A DNA stretch of 57,610 nt. Origin: Oscillospiraceae bacterium. Its GTDB lineage: Bacteria; Bacillota; Clostridia; Oscillospirales; Oscillospiraceae. The stretch covers positions 1 to 57,610 of the forward strand of contig JAGASJ010000009.1 in NCBI GenBank assembly GCA_017621795.1, in the 5' to 3' direction. The position numbers were made by a program, and so were the translations under genes. Below are positions 1-8,641 of this stretch, piece after piece; the first letter of the stretch is position 1; each line of letters opens with the position of its first letter. The notes beneath the pieces are model-generated. The model saw nothing but the letters and a program-made list of their open reading frames with translations, was not told the DNA's origin and ran no database searches.

Positions 1-1
1 C

Positions 2-3000
2 CAGTCCTTGCGGTTTGTATTCCCTACAAGCACTGTCTCAGCAGGTACATTCATTCCGGTAAGCGGCACGCTGACCTTGGGTTCTGCTGTGCCGGCGGTG
101 TCTTATTTGCCTGTGAAATTCGTGCAGTCGGGAAAGCAAATCACTGTGGGGAAATTGCAGCTTGCTGATGGCACAACCACAGAGCAATGGCCGGTTGGCA
201 TCAGCTTTACGGCTAATTTCCAACTGAATATTCCCCGGATTTTGCCTGCGGGCAGCTATACAGTTGTGTTGGAGGATACCAATTCCACCATCGGACTGAT
301 TAAGGTAGCGGGGATAACACAGCCGGTCACAACCACATCTTCTATTGAAAATATAGGCGGTAAAGCCACACTTCTTGTCAATGGCCAGCCCCAGGTGCCG
401 CTATGGTATGCCCGCCCGGAAAACACGGATTTATATGAGGCGCATACCGTAACGAAATTTGCCGATGCCGGTGTGGATACGGTGGTCAGCTATGTATTCC
501 TGAACAACAATTATGGCGACGTTTGGACGGAAAATGGCTTCGTTTCCGATGGCATCGACGATATGATGTGGGCTACCTTGGCAGGAAATCCCGACGCTAA
601 AATGATCGTCGCATTGGATTTTAATGCCCCCCAGTGGTGGCTGGAGCAAAATCCCGGAGAATTGGTATCCCTTTCCGGCGGTACACCGGAAAGAACCGGA
701 GCCAGCTTTGCATCGGAAAAGTGGAAGCAGGAATCCGGTGCCATTATGGTGGAAGTAATTGATTATTTAATGCGCCAACCCTACGCCAACAATATCATTG
801 GTTTCAAGATCACTGGCGGCGATACGCTGGAATGGAACTGGTGGGCGCTATCCGGAACCTATGACGATGTGGGCGACTTCTCAGAATGCGGAGTCAGTGC
901 ATTCCGCAGTTGGCTGAAAGAAAAATATCAGACGGACAGTGCTTTGCAACAAGCCTATGGTGACAATGCAATCACCCTGGCAAATGCTATGCCACCATCT
1001 GCCCAAAACCGCAGGGATGATAATTTGGATTCTGTGATTACCGTTCAGGATCATCCCCAAATGCTGGACTATGAGCTGTATATGGCGGAAATTAAGGCGG
1101 AAACCATAGAATATTTCGCAAAGCTTGTAAAGGAAACCATCCAGGATCGACTGGTAGTTGGTACTTACGGCGGCTATTTCTATATGGGCGGCGGCTATGA
1201 GTTTACCGCGGCATACACGAATGTATATTTCCAAAAAATGCTCCAGTCGGAGCATATTGATTTCATCAAAAGTCCCTGGATGTACGGGCTGCGGGAGATC
1301 GGCGATTCGGCAGAATTTATGGGGCCGGCAGACTCCCTTGACCTATATGGAAAACTGTGGATCGTGGAAGAGAATTCCCGGCTGAATCTACAGGAAATGC
1401 TGGAAAATCAGGATGAAAAGGCTGCCGTCGGCTGGACACGGAATTATCAGCAATCCGTAGAACAGTTGAAACGGGACTATGCTTATGTGCTCAGTAAGGG
1501 CATGGGAATGTCCTTTTACAATCTGATGTGGAATTTCACCGATGACGATCAGTATTATGATGTTATCGGGCAGATGTACAGCGAAATGGCGCAGACGCTA
1601 TCCGCTACAGAACAAAGCACTGCTGAGATAGCGGTATTTGTGGATGGGCAGTCCAATATGTTGATTCCTTACGAGGAGGAGATTGCCAATTCTGTTTTGT
1701 ATACCTCCGTATTCAAAGAGCAGCTCAAAGAGCTGGGACATATTGGCGCGCCTTATGATATGTATTTGCTGGATGACCTAAAGGATGGACTGGTGCCGGA
1801 GCATAAGATCAATATTTTCCTGGGAACGACCCTGATGACGGCAGAAGAACGGATGGCGATCCAGTCCCAATTGCAGAAAAACGGAAACATTCTTGTGTGG
1901 GTGTTTACCGATGGCATCAGTAATGGGACAACCACAGATATTGCACAAATGGAAGCGCTGACCGGTATGGAGCTTTCGATCATCAGCACGCAGCGCAGAT
2001 CGGTGGGCGTGGCAAAAATCACAGATACCGCTCATTGGTTGACGGATGGCTTGCAGGCAGGTACGTACTATGGCGTAGAACACTATGACAAGCTTTCTCC
2101 GGTGATTGCCGTTACGGACGACAGTGCCGCAAAGCTGGCATATCACATTGCCGGCGCAGATGTTCCGGCAAATCAGGCAGCACTGGCAGTCAAAGAGATG
2201 GAAAATTGGATCAGCGTGTATTCTGCCGTGCCGAACCTTCCTCAGAGCCTCATACGCAATATGCTTACCTATACAGACAGTCACATTTATACCCATAGCG
2301 GCTCCGATGTGATCTATGCAAGTAAAGACCATATTGCCCTGCATTCGATTTTTGCGGGAACACGCACGATTCAGGTGCCGGAGGGATATGGGGTATACGA
2401 TGTGTTTCGGGATGAAGCGGTTTCTACCCAAAATGGAGCGTTTACGGTAACGCTTGACGGAAAGCAAACCCGTTTGTTCCGGCTGACAGAGCTATCCAGG
2501 GAAAAGGTTTACCTGGATGATAGCCTTGTGACCAGTTCCTATGCGGCATATCCCGGGCAGTGGGTTCCTATGCTGCCTACAGGTCAGCCGGACGGTAATA
2601 CCTGGCTTTTATGGGATCGGGATACCCATTATGCCTGCATTGTGGACGAAGGTTGTAAAGACCTGGGTGCACTGTATATGAAAAGCAGTCCCTACCGAAA
2701 TACCGGCGTTGCCATCGATGCAGGTATGATTCCGGGGCAGAGCTATACGCTGGGCCTGTGGGCAAAGGGCAGCTCCAATTCCGGCAGAGTCCTGGCCCTG
2801 TACGCCAACGGGGATCCGGTGGTGATTGCTGCCGGTACCGAGCTGACAGCAGACTGGAGCTATTATGAGATCACATTTACTGCCGAATTAAGTCAGCTGA
2901 ATTTGGTTGCCGCCGACTGGGGAAATACAGAGCTTTATGTAGATCATATTACCCTGAAAAATTCTGCTGGGGTGGATATCCTCTCCGGCTACGGCGATTT

Positions 3001-4033
3001 TTGGAAGAGGGGACATACCTGGAAGGATGCCAGCTGTGCCGCGCCCCGAACCTGTATGGGCTGCGGAGTAACTGAAGGAGAGCCATTGCCCCACACGCCC
3101 GCCGAAGATTGGACAGAAACAAAGCAACCCACCTTTACGGAAAGCGGCGAAACTGTGCAGTACTGCACAGTCTGCGGTCAAATTGCAAATCAGGCAGAGA
3201 TACCGGCATATCAAGTCAGCGTGCAGCAATGGAATGTGACGCTGGGTGGAGATCTTAGGGTGACATTCCATGTGAATCCGGATTCCCGCCTGTTGCCTGA
3301 TAATACAATGATTCGGATTGCGGCAGGAGAAAACACGGCTACTTTCCCGGTGACAGAGCTGACAAAGACGGAAGATGGCTGCTATGTTGCGTATGTACAT
3401 CTGGCGGCGGCACAAATGACGGATGCTATTGCGGTTACAGTGGTGCAGGGTGAGCAGGAAAGCTTGCCTATGGTTTATTCTGTCCGCGGCTATGCCGATC
3501 AGGTGCTGCAAGATGACAGTATGACGGCATATCACCAACTGGTGAAAGATATGCTCCATTACGGCGCAGCGGCACAGAGCTACTTTGACGATCATTGTGA
3601 CAACTTAGCGGATAGCGGAGTCAGCGGTTGGGGCGATCAGGACATTCCGGATACGGCAGAACCGGAAATTACCGGTAAGCTGGAGGGAATTCGTTTCTAC
3701 GGTGCATCGTTGCTGTTTCAGAGTAATGTAGGTGTTCGTTTCTATTTCGATGTTTCCGGCGATGTGGATTCCTACAGCTTTACTGTGGATGGGAAAGCCT
3801 ACACACCGAAAGCAAAGGACGGGCTTTCCTACATAGAGGTTTCTGATATCAATCCCCAGGATTGGGATGAGACCATTACCGTGACAGTGAATGATGCCTT
3901 GGTTGTATCCTACAGTCCTATGCATTATATGGTTCGTATGAACAAAAAAGGAACGGAAAGCCTGAAGACCTTGGTAAAGACAATGTACAATTACTATTTG
4001 GCAGCAGAAGCTTTCTGCCTGAATGGAAACTAA
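2..4033 (+). CDS. GH42-like secreted glycoside hydrolase, 5' end outside window
   Basis: The frame is open to the left edge, and the TTG at 8 has no ribosome binding site, so the true start lies upstream. Residue numbers below count from position 8. The order is a beta-sandwich-like stretch (1-110), a TIM-barrel region resembling GH42 beta-galactosidases (about 120-520), a trimer-like and C-terminal sandwich region, one histidine/C-x-x-C segment (about 1000-1065, HTWK...C..P.TC..CG), and a module of about 260 residues to the end. Candidate acid/base is E275 (GDTLEWNWW), and candidate nucleophile is E454 or E455 (WIVEENS). The final module recurs at the N-terminus of the 2021-residue protein at 31066. 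GH42 enzymes usually release beta-galactose, but this is a distant member and the substrate is unknown. It is probably secreted; the signal peptide would lie outside the window. Confidence 0.75.
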   Translation, partial: QSLRFVFPTSTVSAGTFIPVSGTLTLGSAVPAVSYLPVKFVQSGKQITVGKLQLADGTTTEQWPVGISFTANFQLNIPRILPAGSYTVVLEDTNSTIGLIKVAGITQPVTTTSSIENIGGKATLLVNGQPQVPLWYARPENTDLYEAHTVTKFADAGVDTVVSYVFLNNNYGDVWTENGFVSDGIDDMMWATLAGNPDAKMIVALDFNAPQWWLEQNPGELVSLSGGTPERTGASFASEKWKQESGAIMVEVIDYLMRQPYANNIIGFKITGGDTLEWNWWALSGTYDDVGDFSECGVSAFRSWLKEKYQTDSALQQAYGDNAITLANAMPPSAQNRRDDNLDSVITVQDHPQMLDYELYMAEIKAETIEYFAKLVKETIQDRLVVGTYGGYFYMGGGYEFTAAYTNVYFQKMLQSEHIDFIKSPWMYGLREIGDSAEFMGPADSLDLYGKLWIVEENSRLNLQEMLENQDEKAAVGWTRNYQQSVEQLKRDYAYVLSKGMGMSFYNLMWNFTDDDQYYDVIGQMYSEMAQTLSATEQSTAEIAVFVDGQSNMLIPYEEEIANSVLYTSVFKEQLKELGHIGAPYDMYLLDDLKDGLVPEHKINIFLGTTLMTAEERMAIQSQLQKNGNILVWVFTDGISNGTTTDIAQMEALTGMELSIISTQRRSVGVAKITDTAHWLTDGLQAGTYYGVEHYDKLSPVIAVTDDSAAKLAYHIAGADVPANQAALAVKEMENWISVYSAVPNLPQSLIRNMLTYTDSHIYTHSGSDVIYASKDHIALHSIFAGTRTIQVPEGYGVYDVFRDEAVSTQNGAFTVTLDGKQTRLFRLTELSREKVYLDDSLVTSSYAAYPGQWVPMLPTGQPDGNTWLLWDRDTHYACIVDEGCKDLGALYMKSSPYRNTGVAIDAGMIPGQSYTLGLWAKGSSNSGRVLALYANGDPVVIAAGTELTADWSYYEITFTAELSQLNLVAADWGNTELYVDHITLKNSAGVDILSGYGDFWKRGHTWKDASCAAPRTCMGCGVTEGEPLPHTPAEDWTETKQPTFTESGETVQYCTVCGQIANQAEIPAYQVSVQQWNVTLGGDLRVTFHVNPDSRLLPDNTMIRIAAGENTATFPVTELTKTEDGCYVAYVHLAAAQMTDAIAVTVVQGEQESLPMVYSVRGYADQVLQDDSMTAYHQLVKDMLHYGAAAQSYFDDHCDNLADSGVSGWGDQDIPDTAEPEITGKLEGIRFYGASLLFQSNVGVRFYFDVSGDVDSYSFTVDGKAYTPKAKDGLSYIEVSDINPQDWDETITVTVNDALVVSYSPMHYMVRMNKKGTESLKTLVKTMYNYYLAAEAFCLNGN

Positions 4034-4048
4034 ATGACCCAAAACAGA

Positions 4049-4096
4049 AACCCAGTTATGCTGAGTATTTTTCAGCATAACTGGGTTTGACTTTTT
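4049..4096 (+). terminator. Rho-independent terminator after the GH42-like gene
   Basis: A perfect 16-bp stem (4049-4064 with 4072-4087) has a 7-nt loop and is followed by a T-rich tract (GACTTTTTAT). It lies 16 nt after the stop codon. Confidence 0.85.
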
Positions 4097-4536
4097 ATAT
4101 CATATCGGAACGCTTGATCGTTCATAAAAAGTAGTAAATTGGTAGCAAATGAGAATTACAGCGTGGTTTATCGTGGAATATCAAGGCTTTTCGGCATCTG
4201 TTCAGGTAGTCCCGTGGCAGATAAATAAAATCTTTGTCATAATGCGATCTCCTCGTAGGGAACGGCCTGGGTGCCACTGCTTGCCGTTATGTGATTTCTG
4301 CGGAACGACACATCGGTCGTTCCCTACATTTCATATACATTATAACACGCATTGCGTGCAGTCGTCTTCGCCAGCGGGACGATGCCCACATCCTCTCGCA
4401 GGCGGAGACGACTGCCTCTCAGAAGGCGAAAAAATGGCTTTTGAGCAGCGGAACAAATACCCAACAGCACAGGCATAAAAAAGCCCGCTACCTCTATTTT
4501 AGCAGCATTTGCAGATAAGGGCGGGTAGCGGAAAAC
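4097..4536. other. Intergenic stretch without a convincing gene
   Basis: Short open frames exist here but have no ribosome binding site or recognisable protein. A 10-bp inverted repeat, GTAGGGAACG at 4255-4264 with its complement at 4318-4327, resembles dispersed intergenic repeats of gut clostridia. A second pair (CCGCTACC about 4488, GGTAGCGG about 4524) lies just before the next promoter. Nothing else is seen. Confidence 0.4.
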
Positions 4537-4565
4537 TTGACTTCTGTGTGCTGTGGGAGTATAAT
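4537..4565 (+). promoter_or_regulatory. Sigma-A promoter of the 4603 gene
   Basis: The -35 is TTGACT (4537-4542) and the -10 is TATAAT (4560-4565), 17 bp apart. The start codon is 38 nt beyond the -10. Confidence 0.75.
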
Positions 4566-4602
4566 TTAATTCGGATCATGTGAAATGAAGGAGGTTTTAC
4601 AA

Positions 4603-4944
4603 ATGGTAAAATTCCAAGACAGATTAATTGCTGAAGGCTATTGTGACAATCGCGGTGCCGGTTTCTGCGCATCGGCAGCTAAATTGCCTAATGGCGAATA
4701 CGGATTAGTGCTGCTCTGCGTAAACGGGAATAATCTAAATCTGTTTGATATAGATATTAAAAGCAACATTGGCGAACTGTTGTATGTGGTGGAATTAAAG
4801 AAAATTGAAAATTTAAAGATTCGTGCAGGAATTCTTAGCCCGGTGTTGAGATTTGACTATAACGGTTATACATATTCTTTTAAAAACTTTGTTGGCGTAA
4901 AGCCTGCTTTGAAAGTGATTGAAGAAGAAGCGGGCAATCGATAA
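4603..4944 (+). CDS. Hypothetical protein, 113 residues
   Basis: The start is the ATG at 4603, because AAGGAGGT (4588-4595) sits 7 nt before it. The in-frame ATG at 4585 overlaps that site and is too early. The protein is small, soluble and mixed alpha/beta with no signal peptide or membrane segment. Two alternating hydrophobic stretches (YGLVLLCVNG; ELLYVVELKKI) look like beta strands of a small PH-like or barrel fold. It has its own consensus promoter and no operon partner. It may be related in role to the toxin-antitoxin locus downstream, but no sequence feature shows that. I do not recognise the family. Confidence 0.6.
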   Translation: MVKFQDRLIAEGYCDNRGAGFCASAAKLPNGEYGLVLLCVNGNNLNLFDIDIKSNIGELLYVVELKKIENLKIRAGILSPVLRFDYNGYTYSFKNFVGVKPALKVIEEEAGNR

Positions 4945-5023
4945 ACTCTGAAACTTGGTGAGCAGATAAAAGCAGCCGCCGACCTGATGGAGGCAACTGC
5001 AATATGTTTCCATATTTAAAGAG

Positions 5024-5052
5024 TTGACATTTTTGAGATATTCGCATATAAT
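5024..5052 (+). promoter_or_regulatory. Perfect consensus promoter of the type III antitoxin RNA
   Basis: TTGACA (5024-5029) and TATAAT (5047-5052) are both perfect and separated by the ideal 17 bp. Transcription would begin near 5059, just before the first repeat. Such a strong promoter ahead of a repeat RNA is typical of type III antitoxins. Confidence 0.85.
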
Positions 5053-5059
5053 ACTAATG

Positions 5060-5212
5060 AACCACCTCGCAATGCGTGGTAAATAAGCATTGCTTATTCA
5101 ATGTGTTTCGCAATGTACACCAAGTCACATTGCTTACACAAATACGCTTCACAATGTGCGGCGCAGAAACATTGTTTAACAACAGCCTTCGGTGAAGCCG
5201 AAGGCTGTTGTT
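5060..5212 (+). ncRNA. Putative type III antitoxin RNA, about three 41-nt repeats
   Basis: Three imperfect units start at 5068, 5109 and 5150, exactly 41 nt apart. Each opens with CRCAATG and carries CATTG(C/T)TTA about 12 nt later. The two words pair inside each unit: GCAATGC with GCATTGC in unit 1, and CAATGT with ACATTG in units 2 and 3. The change of the C-G pair to T-A between units is a compensatory change that supports RNA pairing. The period is not a multiple of three, so the repeats are not coding. A terminator follows and the toxin gene starts 27 nt after it. Known type III antitoxins (ToxI, CptI, TenpI) have this layout, and CptI units are about this long. They neutralise the toxin by binding it as RNA. 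Confidence 0.75.
5178..5212 (+). terminator. Attenuating terminator between antitoxin RNA and toxin gene
   Basis: A perfect 15-bp stem (5178-5192 with 5198-5212) closes a 5-nt loop. The T tract behind it is poor (ACATAGAG), which fits partial read-through into the toxin gene. A leaky terminator at this point is a defining part of type III systems and keeps antitoxin in excess. Confidence 0.75.
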
Positions 5213-5238
5213 ACATAGAGAAAGAAAGTAGATATATT

Positions 5239-5727
5239 ATGATTGAACGAGGCTTATACTATGCCAACGCTGCTTTTTCAAAAATGATTCGTAGTGTGGG
5301 CGGTGAATGGAACGACACAAAACATAGACCTGTTGTATGCTTAATTAAATCTACGGAACATGATGGGCTATATTGGGCAATTCCGATGGGCAAGCTGAAT
5401 CATCGGGATGAAGCACAGCAGAATCGGCTAAGTTTTTACCTTAACTTGCCAGAAAAAGATATTCGCTCTTGTTATTATCATGTCGGACGAACTACAACCA
5501 GGTCCATTTTCTTTATCAGTGATGCGATCCCTATTACGGATAAATATATTGAATCCGTCCATACGGGTGCAGACAACAAACACTATATCATTAAAAATCC
5601 CAATTTAATAGCAGAGTTGGAGCGAAAACTGAAACGAGTTTTGTCCGTTGAAAACTCCAATAAAAATCACTTCCGCCAGCACATTACTGATGTGAAGGAA
5701 TACCTATTACAAGAACTTTCAGAATGA
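5239..5727 (+). CDS. CptN/TenpN-like type III toxin (endoribonuclease), 162 residues
   Basis: The start chosen is the ATG at 5239. The frame extends upstream to 5101 only by running through the antitoxin repeats and terminator, which cannot be coding. The length matches type III toxins (about 150-180). The visible pattern HRPVVCLI...LYWAIPMG near residues 28-51 matches the small-barrel core of the ToxN/CptN/TenpN fold, in which an RP motif is followed by a W-x-(I/V)-P strand. The C-terminal third is helical (LIAELERKLKRVL). Known members cut cellular and phage mRNA and process their own antitoxin. The ribosome binding site is weak (AAAGAAAG), which would also limit toxin. The family call rests on context plus motif resemblance; the exact subfamily is uncertain. 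Confidence 0.65.
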   Translation: MIERGLYYANAAFSKMIRSVGGEWNDTKHRPVVCLIKSTEHDGLYWAIPMGKLNHRDEAQQNRLSFYLNLPEKDIRSCYYHVGRTTTRSIFFISDAIPITDKYIESVHTGADNKHYIIKNPNLIAELERKLKRVLSVENSNKNHFRQHITDVKEYLLQELSE

Positions 5728-5771
5728 AGCAGGACAGCCGCCGACCTGATGGAGGCGGCTGTTTTTGTGGT

Positions 5772-6524
5772 TTACATCGAGCAGGACTCCTCGTCCTTGG
5801 GGCGCTTATACCGTCCCCGGGGGGCCCATTCCGGCAGAGGCAATCTCTGCATTGCGCCGAAAATACGCTCCTTCAGATCCGGGTAGGTGGCGCTCAGGTT
5901 ATAAAGCAGCTCCTTGATCTCCGCCCGTTTGGTGACCTTGTCCACAGGACAGCGGTTTTCGATCACCGGAAGATGCATCCGGGACACAAAGCCGTCAATG
6001 GTCTTTTCGTGGATGTACAGCATCGGGCGAATTTGGATAATGCCTGTGCGGTCCAAATCGGTCACCGGCTGAAAGCAGTTGATCCGTCCTTCAAAAAGCA
6101 GGCTCATCATAAAGGTCTCCACCGCGTCGTCGTAGTGATGCCCCAGCGCCAGCTTGTTGAGATTGCGGTCCAAAAGCGCCTGATTCAGCGCGCCGCGGCG
6201 CATTTTGGCGCACATAGAGCAGGGATTTTTCTCCTTGCGGTGGTCGAAAATAATGGGCGCGATCTCTGTGCGGATCAGGGAGAAGGGGACGTTCAGCCGG
6301 TGGCACAGCTCCGCGATCTCGCTGTAATCCATGGAAAGCCCCATATCTACGGTAATGGCCTCCAGATGGAAAAAATGGGGGTAATATTTTCTCAGCTCCG
6401 CCAAAAACACCAGCAGTGCCACCGAATCCTTGCCCCCGGATACGCCCACACCGATGCGGTCGCCTTCCCGGATCATATTATAGTCGTCGGTGCATCGCCG
6501 CACCAGGCCAATCATTCTTTGCAT
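5772..6524 (-). CDS. ttcA: TtcA-like PP-loop tRNA thiolation enzyme, 250 residues
   Basis: The start is the ATG at 6524, 7 nt after GGAG; the TTG at 6536 overlaps that site. The PP-loop SGGKDS (residues 29-34) binds ATP. C102 and C105 (PCSMC) plus a later Cys in NRCPVD match the three cysteines of TtcA that hold a 4Fe-4S cluster. HHYDDAVETF follows at about 133. TtcA makes 2-thiocytidine at position 32 of some tRNAs, activating C32 with ATP and inserting sulfur. The nearby paralogue family, TilS and CTU1, lacks this cysteine arrangement. The gene is convergent with the toxin gene and divergent from rplM. Function is inferred from family; the exact tRNA targets are not visible. Confidence 0.85.
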   Translation of the reverse strand: MQRMIGLVRRCTDDYNMIREGDRIGVGVSGGKDSVALLVFLAELRKYYPHFFHLEAITVDMGLSMDYSEIAELCHRLNVPFSLIRTEIAPIIFDHRKEKNPCSMCAKMRRGALNQALLDRNLNKLALGHHYDDAVETFMMSLLFEGRINCFQPVTDLDRTGIIQIRPMLYIHEKTIDGFVSRMHLPVIENRCPVDKVTKRAEIKELLYNLSATYPDLKERIFGAMQRLPLPEWAPRGRYKRPKDEESCSM

Positions 6525-6636
6525 AAAAAGCTCCAAATTTTATTAAAATAGAAAGTGAGCATTAAAGAGGATTCAAGAGAAAACAGGAGAAAAACGGAGT
6601 TTAGTTCTGTTTTCACAAAAATTCTCAAAAAAGCGG

Positions 6637-6665
6637 TTGACAACACATTTTGCTTGTGTTATAAA
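6637..6665 (+). promoter_or_regulatory. Promoter of rplM-rpsI
   Basis: TTGACA (6637-6642) and TATAAA (6660-6665) are 17 bp apart and lie about 80 nt upstream of rplM. Confidence 0.8.
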
Positions 6666-6668
6666 TAT

Positions 6669-6703
6669 CAGGCGCGTTGAGGTTATTGTACCTCCTGCGC
6701 CTG
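6669..6703 (+). promoter_or_regulatory. Ribosomal protein L13 leader hairpin
   Basis: At the start of the transcript CAGGCGC (6669-6675) pairs with GCGCCTG (6697-6703), and GAGGT (6679-6683) pairs with ACCTC (6690-6694), forming one interrupted stem. Firmicute rplM transcripts carry a short L13 leader of this position and shape thought to bind L13 for feedback control. The match is by position and structure, not by a covariance search. Confidence 0.6.
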
Positions 6704-6743
6704 AAAAAGTCAAAAATTATTTAATATATTGGAGGAAGCAACA

Positions 6744-7175
6744 ATGTCCACTACTCTGGCTAAAACCGAGACCGTAGTGCGCAACTGGTACGTTGTTGAC
6801 GCCGCCGGTAAGCCCCTGGGCCGTACCGCTGTGACCGTCGCCAACCTGCTGCGTGGCAAGCACAAGGTCGATTTTACTCCCAACGTTGACTGCGGCGACA
6901 ATGTGATCGTTATCAACACCGACAAGGCAATCCTGACCGGCAACAAGCTGAATCAGAAGACCTACTACCGCGTATCCGGCTGGATCGGCGGCCTGAAGGA
7001 AACCAAGGCACGCGATATGATGGAAAAGCGCTCCGACTATGCAATGGAGCTGGCCGTTAAGGGTATGCTGCCCAAGAACAGCCTGGGCCGTCACTGCCTG
7101 GAGCGTGTACACCTGTACAAGGGTGCTGAGCATCCCCATGCTGCCCAGAAGCCCGTCGCTTGGACTCTGGACTAA
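6744..7175 (+). CDS. rplM: Ribosomal protein uL13
   Basis: The start is the ATG at 6744 after TTGGAGGAAG. The upstream in-frame codons from 6729 overlap this site. At 143 residues it has the normal family length. Family signatures are WYVVDAAGKPLGR near the start, the GD-(N/D)-V-(I/V)-V-(I/V)-N stretch (CGDNVIVINTDKA), and KGMLPKNSLGR followed by LYKGAEHPH near the C-terminus. It binds 23S rRNA early in large-subunit assembly. It is co-transcribed with rpsI 17 nt downstream, as in most bacteria. Confidence 0.98.
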   Translation: MSTTLAKTETVVRNWYVVDAAGKPLGRTAVTVANLLRGKHKVDFTPNVDCGDNVIVINTDKAILTGNKLNQKTYYRVSGWIGGLKETKARDMMEKRSDYAMELAVKGMLPKNSLGRHCLERVHLYKGAEHPHAAQKPVAWTLD

Positions 7176-7192
7176 TTTGGAGGTAGAAGATT

Positions 7193-7597
7193 ATGTACGA
7201 AAGCGCTAAGAAGTATAACTACGGCACCGGCCGCCGTAAGGCATCCGTTGCCCGTGTTCGTGTTTACGAGAACGGCACCGGCTCCATCATCATCAATGGC
7301 CGCGATATTGACGATTACTTCGGTCTGGAGACCCTGAAGCTGGTCGTTCGTCAGCCCCTGGTTGCCACCGATCTGGTTGGCAAGGTGGACGTTGTTGTCA
7401 CCGTTTGCGGTGGCGGTGTTTCCGGTCAGGCCGGTGCGATCCGTCACGGCATCTCCCGTGCTCTGCTGACCCTGAACCCCGAGGTTCGCCCCACTCTGAA
7501 GGCTGCAGGCTTCCTGACCCGCGATCCCAGAATGAAGGAAAGAAAGAAGTACGGCTTGAAGGCCGCTCGTCGCGCACCTCAGTTCTCCAAGAGATAA
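7193..7597 (+). CDS. rpsI: Ribosomal protein uS9
   Basis: The 134-residue protein contains [14 protein letters not shown] near the start, [19 protein letters not shown] in the middle and the basic tail ending QFSKR, whose final residues reach the P-site tRNA in the small subunit. GGAGGTAGA lies before the ATG at 7193. It is the second gene of the rplM operon and is followed by a strong terminator. Confidence 0.98.
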   Translation: MYESAKKYNYGTGRRKASVARVRVYENGTGSIIINGRDIDDYFGLETLKLVVRQPLVATDLVGKVDVVVTVCGGGVSGQAGAIRHGISRALLTLNPEVRPTLKAAGFLTRDPRMKERKKYGLKAARRAPQFSKR

Positions 7598-7624
7598 TTT
7601 GTTATTTCAAAGAGTATTCAAAAA

Positions 7625-7657
7625 CCCCGAAACCATTTTTGGTTTCGGGGGTTTTAT
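7625..7657 (+). terminator. Terminator of rplM-rpsI
   Basis: A 10-bp stem (7625-7634 with 7641-7650) has a 6-nt loop, preceded by AAAA and followed by GTTTTATTT. The A and T tracts allow it to work from both sides. Confidence 0.9.
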
Positions 7658-7774
7658 TTATATTTCTCTTCTTGTTCTCAGAATTCTCTAATAACCGAAC
7701 ATAGATCCCCACAGCTTACCGACCCTAATTTTCAGAATCCTGCCCTCATCAGTCAATTCTGAAAGGATCCGGTT

Positions 7775-8641
7775 TTATTGGTTAGGGGGTTGATGCAGGC
7801 CTTTTCCGATGAGCTGGGGGCTGACTAAGGGGTTCAGGTGTCGGTCGAAGCAGTTATAGCAAAACAGTGTCCAGCCCAACAGCACGAAGGGGGTTAAGAG
7901 CACGCCGAAGATGCTTCCAAAGATGTGGAAGTAAAAATTGGGGATCATTGCGGGGATCCAGGCAGCGAAACAGCACAGCATTCCCGGCAGCACCTTTAAA
8001 AGACAGCGGGTGTAGATGAAAAAGGCGTTTTTCAGGGTCGCCCACAGGCGGTTGCTGTAAACCGGGACCATCACAAGGGCGATCATCAGAATGGGCAGAA
8101 TGACCAGGACGGAAATGCCGATGGGCAGCATGGAAATAATTGCCGCCATGGAAGAACCGTAAGAGGGTGCGGTATAGTAGACCATCAGGCACAGGGCGTA
8201 GATCAGCCCGGCCAAAGCACCGATGGCGGCGGTTTGCAGGTAATTGTCCTTGATGCCCCTGCCCAGGTCGGTGTGCAGATGCACATTTTCCTCCCAGGCG
8301 TACTGCCGCACCGCCCGTAAAACGCCGGAAAAGCCCACCGCAAAGATCAAAATAAACAGGATATTTACAAGACTGCGCAGAAGGTCCAAAATCGCCAGTG
8401 TCTGCCCTGCCGCCAGCTTTTGGCTGTCGTCCGCATCGGCAAGAGAGGCGTAGAGATTGGAAATGTAGATATCCTTCACGGCGGTGGAAAGAAGCAGCGG
8501 CAGGTAGCATAAAAGCAGAAGAAAGCCCATAAGCAAAAGCTTTTTCCACTGCAGCTGGAGCACATCAAAAAAGACCTGCCTGCGGGTTTGGGGCAGTAAA
8601 TTTTTGGTGTAGTCGTTTTTGGCGGGTTTTAGTTTTTTCAT
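7775..8641 (-). CDS. Six-helix membrane protein of ABC cluster
   Basis: The protein has 288 residues and a basic N-terminus (MKKLKPAKND) followed by about six strongly hydrophobic segments: around 33-53, 90-112, 134-154, 165-195, 213-235 and 240-262. It has no signal peptide or known catalytic motif. The organisation is loosely reminiscent of YesL/DUF624 membrane proteins found next to sugar-response genes. Its start codon overlaps the stop of the upstream gene (8638), so it is translationally coupled as the last gene of a five-gene minus-strand operon led by a GntR-type regulator and an ABC ATPase. A role as the permease or an accessory of that transporter is an inference. Confidence 0.6.
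   Translation of the reverse strand: MKKLKPAKNDYTKNLLPQTRRQVFFDVLQLQWKKLLLMGFLLLLCYLPLLLSTAVKDIYISNLYASLADADDSQKLAAGQTLAILDLLRSLVNILFILIFAVGFSGVLRAVRQYAWEENVHLHTDLGRGIKDNYLQTAAIGALAGLIYALCLMVYYTAPSYGSSMAAIISMLPIGISVLVILPILMIALVMVPVYSNRLWATLKNAFFIYTRCLLKVLPGMLCCFAAWIPAMIPNFYFHIFGSIFGVLLTPFVLLGWTLFCYNCFDRHLNPLVSPQLIGKGLHQPPNQ

Noticed and set aside
4149-4518. Two overlapping small open frames
   Set aside because: There is no ribosome binding site, no promoter and no recognisable protein; the stretch contains inverted intergenic repeats.
5101-5238. Upstream extension of the toxin gene
   Set aside because: It would translate through the 41-nt repeats and the terminator stem; the repeat period is not a multiple of three and the compensatory changes are at RNA level.
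5724-6551. Plus-strand open frame of 275 codons
   Set aside because: It is the shadow of the ttcA-like gene, whose PP-loop and cysteines are clear on the minus strand.
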